This document shows, piece by piece, positions 60,797 to 64,000 of a stretch of 64,000 bases of DNA. The stretch lies in the NCBI RefSeq assembly GCF_018304965.1, contig NZ_JAGQED010000001.1, forward strand, positions 1 to 64,000, written 5' to 3'. The translations under genes and the position numbers were made by a program. The stretch's first letter is position 1. Every line of letters begins with the position of its first letter. The stretch comes from Collimonas antrihumi (GTDB lineage Bacteria > Pseudomonadota > Gammaproteobacteria > Burkholderiales > Burkholderiaceae_D). A model generated the notes under the pieces. It did not search any database. It had not been told where the DNA came from and saw nothing but the letters and a program-made list of their open reading frames with translations.

Positions 60797-60852
60797 TCAA
60801 CTTTTTTTGTAATCAATTTTTTTGTAATGAAATTTTTTGTAATGAATTTTTT
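60793..60852. repeat. Four tandem T-rich units between dnaX and ybaB
   Basis: Units of 14-16 bases run GTAATCAACT7, GTAATCAAT7, GTAATGAAAT6, GTAATGAAT6. The dnaX stop TAA is in the first unit. Expansion or loss of units would change the spacing to the ybaB ribosome binding site (AGGAG at 60861). Confidence 0.8.
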
Positions 60853-60872
60853 GTTTTCATAGGAGAAGCATC

Positions 60873-61193
60873 ATGATGAAGGGCCAAATAGCAGGGCTGA
60901 TGAAACAAGCCCAGGCAATGCAAGACAACATGAAGAAGATGCAAGACCAATTGGCCTTGATCGAAGTCGAAGGCGAATCGGGCGCCGGCCTGGTGAAAGT
61001 CGTGATGACTTGTAAAAACGCCGTCAAGCGGGTAGCGATCGACGCTTCCTTGCTGGCCGACGACAAGGACATGCTGGAAGATCTGGTTGCCGCCGCTTTC
61101 AACGACGCGGTGCGTAAAGCTGAAGCGCTGTCGGCCGAAAAAATGTCCGGCCTGACTGCCGGCATGCCAGCCGGTTTCAAATTGCCATTCTGA
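60873..61193 (+). CDS. ybaB: YbaB/EbfC-family nucleoid-associated protein
   Basis: This 106-residue small dimeric DNA-binding protein has the family core ([47 protein letters not shown]) and the C-terminal [23 protein letters not shown] precedes the ATG; a second ATG follows at once. It lies between dnaX and recR, its usual place. Confidence 0.94.
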   Translation: MMKGQIAGLMKQAQAMQDNMKKMQDQLALIEVEGESGAGLVKVVMTCKNAVKRVAIDASLLADDKDMLEDLVAAAFNDAVRKAEALSAEKMSGLTAGMPAGFKLPF

Positions 61194-61233
61194 CCAATCT
61201 CATTTTTGAGCACCGCATGATTCAAGGCTTGAC

Positions 61234-61830
61234 GTGAAAATTCCTTCCAGTCTTACCTTACTCACCGAAGCCTTGCGTCATCTGCCCGGTGTCGGTCCGA
61301 AATCGGCGCAGCGCATGGCTTATCACTTGTTGCAGCATGACCGTGACGGTGCAGCGTTGCTGGGACGGGCGCTGACCCAGGCGGTCGATCAGATCCGCCA
61401 CTGCGCGCTATGCAATACCTTCACCGAGAACGAGGTCTGCGAAACCTGCCTCGATCCTGATCGCGATCCTACCTTGCTGTGCGTGGTGGAGACGCCTACC
61501 GACCAGTTGATGATTGAACAGACCCTGACTTTCAAGGGCTTGTATTTTGTCCTGATGGGACGTTTGTCGCCGTTGGACGGCATCGGCCCGAAAGACATCC
61601 AGTTGGAAAAACTGATCGGCCGCGCCACCGACGGCGTGGTGACGGAAGTCGTGCTGGCGACCAATTTCACTAACGAAGGCGAAGCCACCGCTCACTACAT
61701 CAGCGAAACCATGAAAGCTCGCGGCCTGCAAGTCAGCCGCCTGGCGCGCGGCGTGCCGGTGGGAGGCGAGCTGGAGTATGTCGATGCCGGCACCATCGCC
61801 CGTGCGATGCTGGACAGACGCGCGACCTGA
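61234..61830 (+). CDS. recR: Recombination mediator RecR
   Basis: This 198-residue protein has an N-terminal helix-hairpin-helix ([23 protein letters not shown]), the zinc site [16 protein letters not shown] and a Toprim domain ([39 protein letters not shown]). It helps RecFOR load RecA on gaps. The start is GTG at 61234. A perfect 8-bp palindrome spans the stop codon. Confidence 0.95.
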   Translation: MKIPSSLTLLTEALRHLPGVGPKSAQRMAYHLLQHDRDGAALLGRALTQAVDQIRHCALCNTFTENEVCETCLDPDRDPTLLCVVETPTDQLMIEQTLTFKGLYFVLMGRLSPLDGIGPKDIQLEKLIGRATDGVVTEVVLATNFTNEGEATAHYISETMKARGLQVSRLARGVPVGGELEYVDAGTIARAMLDRRAT

Positions 61831-61844
61831 CACTTAGTGTCAGG
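61826..61844. repeat. Palindrome across the recR stop
   Basis: CCTGACAC-TTA-GTGTCAGG overlaps the recR TGA (61828-61830). No T-run follows, so a terminator role is doubtful. Confidence 0.4.
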
Positions 61845-62062
61845 TACGGACGCTGGCGAGGCCGTTGGCGAAGCCAATCTGTCATGCCAAAAAAACATAA
61901 TGACGAGTGGCTACTAATTTCCAGGCAGACAGTATTATCATAGAGTCCGCAAGTAACTGAATTTCCGAACAGCCACATCAAGATGGCAAAGAAAAGAACC
62001 ATTACTGACATAAACATAAATTTAGCAGTAGTGAAATAACCCTGGATATACGAGGAGACAAT

Positions 62063-63100
62063 ATGAAGTTCAGCTGGAAGCAGTTTGGCATCGCCCTTTG
62101 CCTGTTCTTGGCGGGATACCTGACATTCAATGGAAAATTGTTTGCGCAGACCCCGGAGAAAACCAAAGTGGCCATCGCGGTGGGTGGCAAAAACCTGTTC
62201 TATTACCTGCCGCTGACGATTGCCGAGCAGCTCGGTTATTTCAAGGATGAAGGCCTGGATGTGACGATTTCCGATTTCGCCGGCGGCGCCAAAGCGCTGC
62301 AGGCGCTGATCGGCGGCAGCGCCGACGTGGTCTCCGGTGCGTTCGAACACACCATCAGCATGCAGGCCAAGAATCAGCACATCACCGCATTCGTGCTGCA
62401 GGGCCGGGCGCCGCAAATCGTTATGGGCGTGTCCAACAAGACCATGCCCAACTATAAGTCGATTGCCGATCTGAAAGGCAAGAAGATCGGCGTTACCGCG
62501 CCGGGTTCCTCGACCAGCATGATGTCCAACTTCGTCTTGGCCAAGGGCGGCCTGAAACCGACCGACGTCTCTTACATCGGCGTGGGCGCCTCGGCCGGCG
62601 CATTGTCGGCGCTGCGCACCGGTTCCATCGACGTGATCGTCAATCTCGATCCGCTGATCACCATGATGCAGCACAATAATGAGATCAGGATCATTGCCGA
62701 CACACGCACATTGAAAGATACCAATGCCGTGTTTGGCGGCCCTATGCCGGCAGCCACCTTGTACGCCTCCGCCGATTTCATCAAGAAATACCCGAATACC
62801 ACGCAAGCTCTGACCAACGCCATGGTGCGCGCCCTGAAATGGCTGCAAAAAGCTGGACCGTCGGACATCGTCAAAGCGGTGCCGGAGAACTATCAGCTGG
62901 GTGACCGTGCCTTGTACATCGAAGCTTTCATGAAAGTGCGCGAGGCGCTGTCACCGGACGGTACGATTCCTGACGCCGGCCCGAAAGTCGCGCTGCACGC
63001 ATTGGAAGCATTCGATCCTGAGCTGGCCGGCAAGAATATCGATCTGTCGCAAACTTATACCAATGAGTTTGTAAAAAAGGCCAACGCCAAGTACAAATGA
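62063..63100 (+). CDS. ABC transporter substrate-binding protein (SsuA/NMT1-like)
   Basis: This 345-residue periplasmic protein has a signal peptide (FGIALCLFLAGYLTFNGKLFAQ) and the SsuA/TauA/NMT1 fold start KVAIAVGGKNLFYYLPLTIAEQLGYFKDEGLDVTISDFAGG. It binds sulfonates, nitrate, thiamine-precursor or similar; the ligand cannot be told. CGAGGAGAC precedes the ATG. An ATPase gene of the SsuB/TauB type follows on the same strand, so both belong to one importer. Confidence 0.9.
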   Translation: MKFSWKQFGIALCLFLAGYLTFNGKLFAQTPEKTKVAIAVGGKNLFYYLPLTIAEQLGYFKDEGLDVTISDFAGGAKALQALIGGSADVVSGAFEHTISMQAKNQHITAFVLQGRAPQIVMGVSNKTMPNYKSIADLKGKKIGVTAPGSSTSMMSNFVLAKGGLKPTDVSYIGVGASAGALSALRTGSIDVIVNLDPLITMMQHNNEIRIIADTRTLKDTNAVFGGPMPAATLYASADFIKKYPNTTQALTNAMVRALKWLQKAGPSDIVKAVPENYQLGDRALYIEAFMKVREALSPDGTIPDAGPKVALHALEAFDPELAGKNIDLSQTYTNEFVKKANAKYK

Positions 63101-63104
63101 TACG

Positions 63105-63199
63105 GGTAGGGTGGGCAAGGTTTTTGCCCACGCGTGACCTCAAATTCGTCGCCATGCTTATGTCGATACCGCGTGGGCAAAAACCTTGCCCGCCCTACC
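63105..63199. repeat. Dispersed long-inverted-repeat element, copy 3 (95 bp)
   Basis: The arms are 30 bases with one mismatch (ends GGTAGGGTGGGC and GCCCGCCCTACC). The inner word AAGGTTTTT is shared by both arms, and each arm folds on itself. It lies between the binding-protein and ATPase genes, inside the predicted transcript. Confidence 0.9.
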
Positions 63200-63230
63200 A
63201 GTCAGTAGCAAGAAGTCAATCCCTACTCCC

Positions 63231-64000
63231 ATGATTCCAGCTCTCCATCTCGACAACGTCAGTTGTACCTTCATCTCCAAAGACGATCGGTCCCAGCGTT
63301 ACACCGCAGTAGCTGACACCAATTTGTCGATTGCACCGGGCGAATTCGTTTCCGTGGTCGGGCCGACCGGTTGCGGTAAGTCGACCTTGCTGAATGTCGG
63401 CGCCGGTTTGCTGCAGCCTTCATCCGGCAGCGTCAAGGTGTTTGGCGAGCCGCTGCTCGGCATCAACCGCCGCGCCGGTTATATGTTCCAGGCTGAAGCG
63501 CTGATGCCGTGGCGCAGTGCGCTGCAAAATGTCATCGCCGGCTTGCAGTATCGGGAAACCGATGAAGCCAAGGCGCGCCAGCTGGGTGAGGAATGGCTGG
63601 CGCGAGTCGGCTTGCAAGGCTTTGGCGACCGTTATCCGCATCAGCTCTCGGGCGGCATGCGCAAGCGGGTGGCGCTGGCGCAGACCTTGATTCTGGATCC
63701 CGACATCATCCTGATGGATGAACCGTTTTCAGCATTGGATATCCAGACCCGGCAACTGATGGAAAACGAAGTGCTGGACCTGTGGAGCGCCAAACGCAAG
63801 GCGGTACTGTTCATTACCCACGATCTGGATGAGGCGATCGCCATGTCGGACCGGGTGGTGGTGCTGTCAGCCGGGCCGGGAACCCATCCGATCGGCGAGT
63901 TCGTGATTGATTTGCCGCGCCCGCGCGATGTGGCTGAAATCCGTAACGAGCCGCGTTTTGTCGAGCTGCACCAGCAGATCTGGAGCGTGCTGCGCGACGA
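63231..64000 (+). CDS. ABC transporter ATPase, SsuB/TauB type, 3' end cut by window
   Basis: The frame runs from the ATG at 63231 to the window edge (256 codons seen). It has Walker A GPTGCGKST, Q-loop YMFQAEALMPWRSALQNV, signature LSGGMRKRVALAQTL, Walker B ILMDEPFSALD, and H-loop ITHDLDEAIAMSDRVVVLSAGPG. This is the NitT/TauT/SsuB ATPase type. It is open at the window edge, so only the C-terminus is missing. Its partner is the binding protein at 62063; the permease should follow outside the window. Confidence 0.93.
   Translation, partial: MIPALHLDNVSCTFISKDDRSQRYTAVADTNLSIAPGEFVSVVGPTGCGKSTLLNVGAGLLQPSSGSVKVFGEPLLGINRRAGYMFQAEALMPWRSALQNVIAGLQYRETDEAKARQLGEEWLARVGLQGFGDRYPHQLSGGMRKRVALAQTLILDPDIILMDEPFSALDIQTRQLMENEVLDLWSAKRKAVLFITHDLDEAIAMSDRVVVLSAGPGTHPIGEFVIDLPRPRDVAEIRNEPRFVELHQQIWSVLRD

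Overview
The window looks like a chromosomal segment of a betaproteobacterium, most probably Burkholderiales/Oxalobacteraceae and close to Collimonas. This is inferred from the fairly high GC content, the dnaX-ybaB-recR order, a sedolisin, a MSHA/T2SS hybrid secretion locus and many LysR/IclR-controlled catabolic cassettes. No ribosomal RNA is present, so the genus is a judgement, not a measurement. The left edge holds the 5' part of an IS3-like transposase gene; the right edge cuts an ABC transporter ATPase gene.

Layout. 1-452: IS fragment. 680-11562: a compact, overlapping operon for a type II secretion/type IV pilus-like machine (GspG, GspF, GspE, four inner-membrane assembly proteins, a very large secretin lipoprotein with TPR and cohesin-like ends, three more pseudopilins), closed by a NarL-type response regulator whose frame is broken at an A6 tract. 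11679-13438: a HiPIP and a monohaem cytochrome-porin resembling Cyc2. 13892-13967: tRNA-Gly(GCC) with its promoter. 14200-21995: an IclR regulator divergent from a PotABCD-like ABC transporter and a three-part FAD/[2Fe-2S] amine dehydrogenase. 22153-26977: hydrolase, catalase, pirin and ChaA-type antiporter, all on the minus strand. 27177-31424: LysR regulator divergent from an argininosuccinate-synthase-like ligase, a free-amino-acid 2OG-Fe(II) dioxygenase and an EamA exporter, a compact cassette that looks like an undescribed amino-acid-modifying pathway. 31963-34624: secreted sedolisin and small envelope proteins. 35006-43872: GST, DUF1304, a LysR-DUF3100-M20-serine dehydratase cassette, pterin enzymes and DUF1223. 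43952-49725: amidase, DUF2848, MFS transporter, LysR and a flavin reductase fused to a MarR-like domain. 49901-61830: TatD, ComEC, alpha/beta hydrolase, PBP1A, AidB-like acyl-CoA dehydrogenase, DnaX, YbaB and RecR. 62063-64000: SsuA/NMT1-like binding protein and ATPase.

Three copies of a dispersed long-inverted-repeat element (92-123 bp, ends GTAGGGTGG...CCACCCTAC) lie in intergenic DNA. Their variable inner words differ from copy to copy, yet in two of the three copies they match between the two arms of the same copy.

The best candidates for new biology are: the ASS-like/2OG-dioxygenase/EamA cassette; the self-contained TPR-secretin-cohesin protein; the Cyc2-like/HiPIP pair; an A9 slippage site in dnaX that would give a 524-residue gamma form; the frameshifted response regulator; and the inverted-repeat family.
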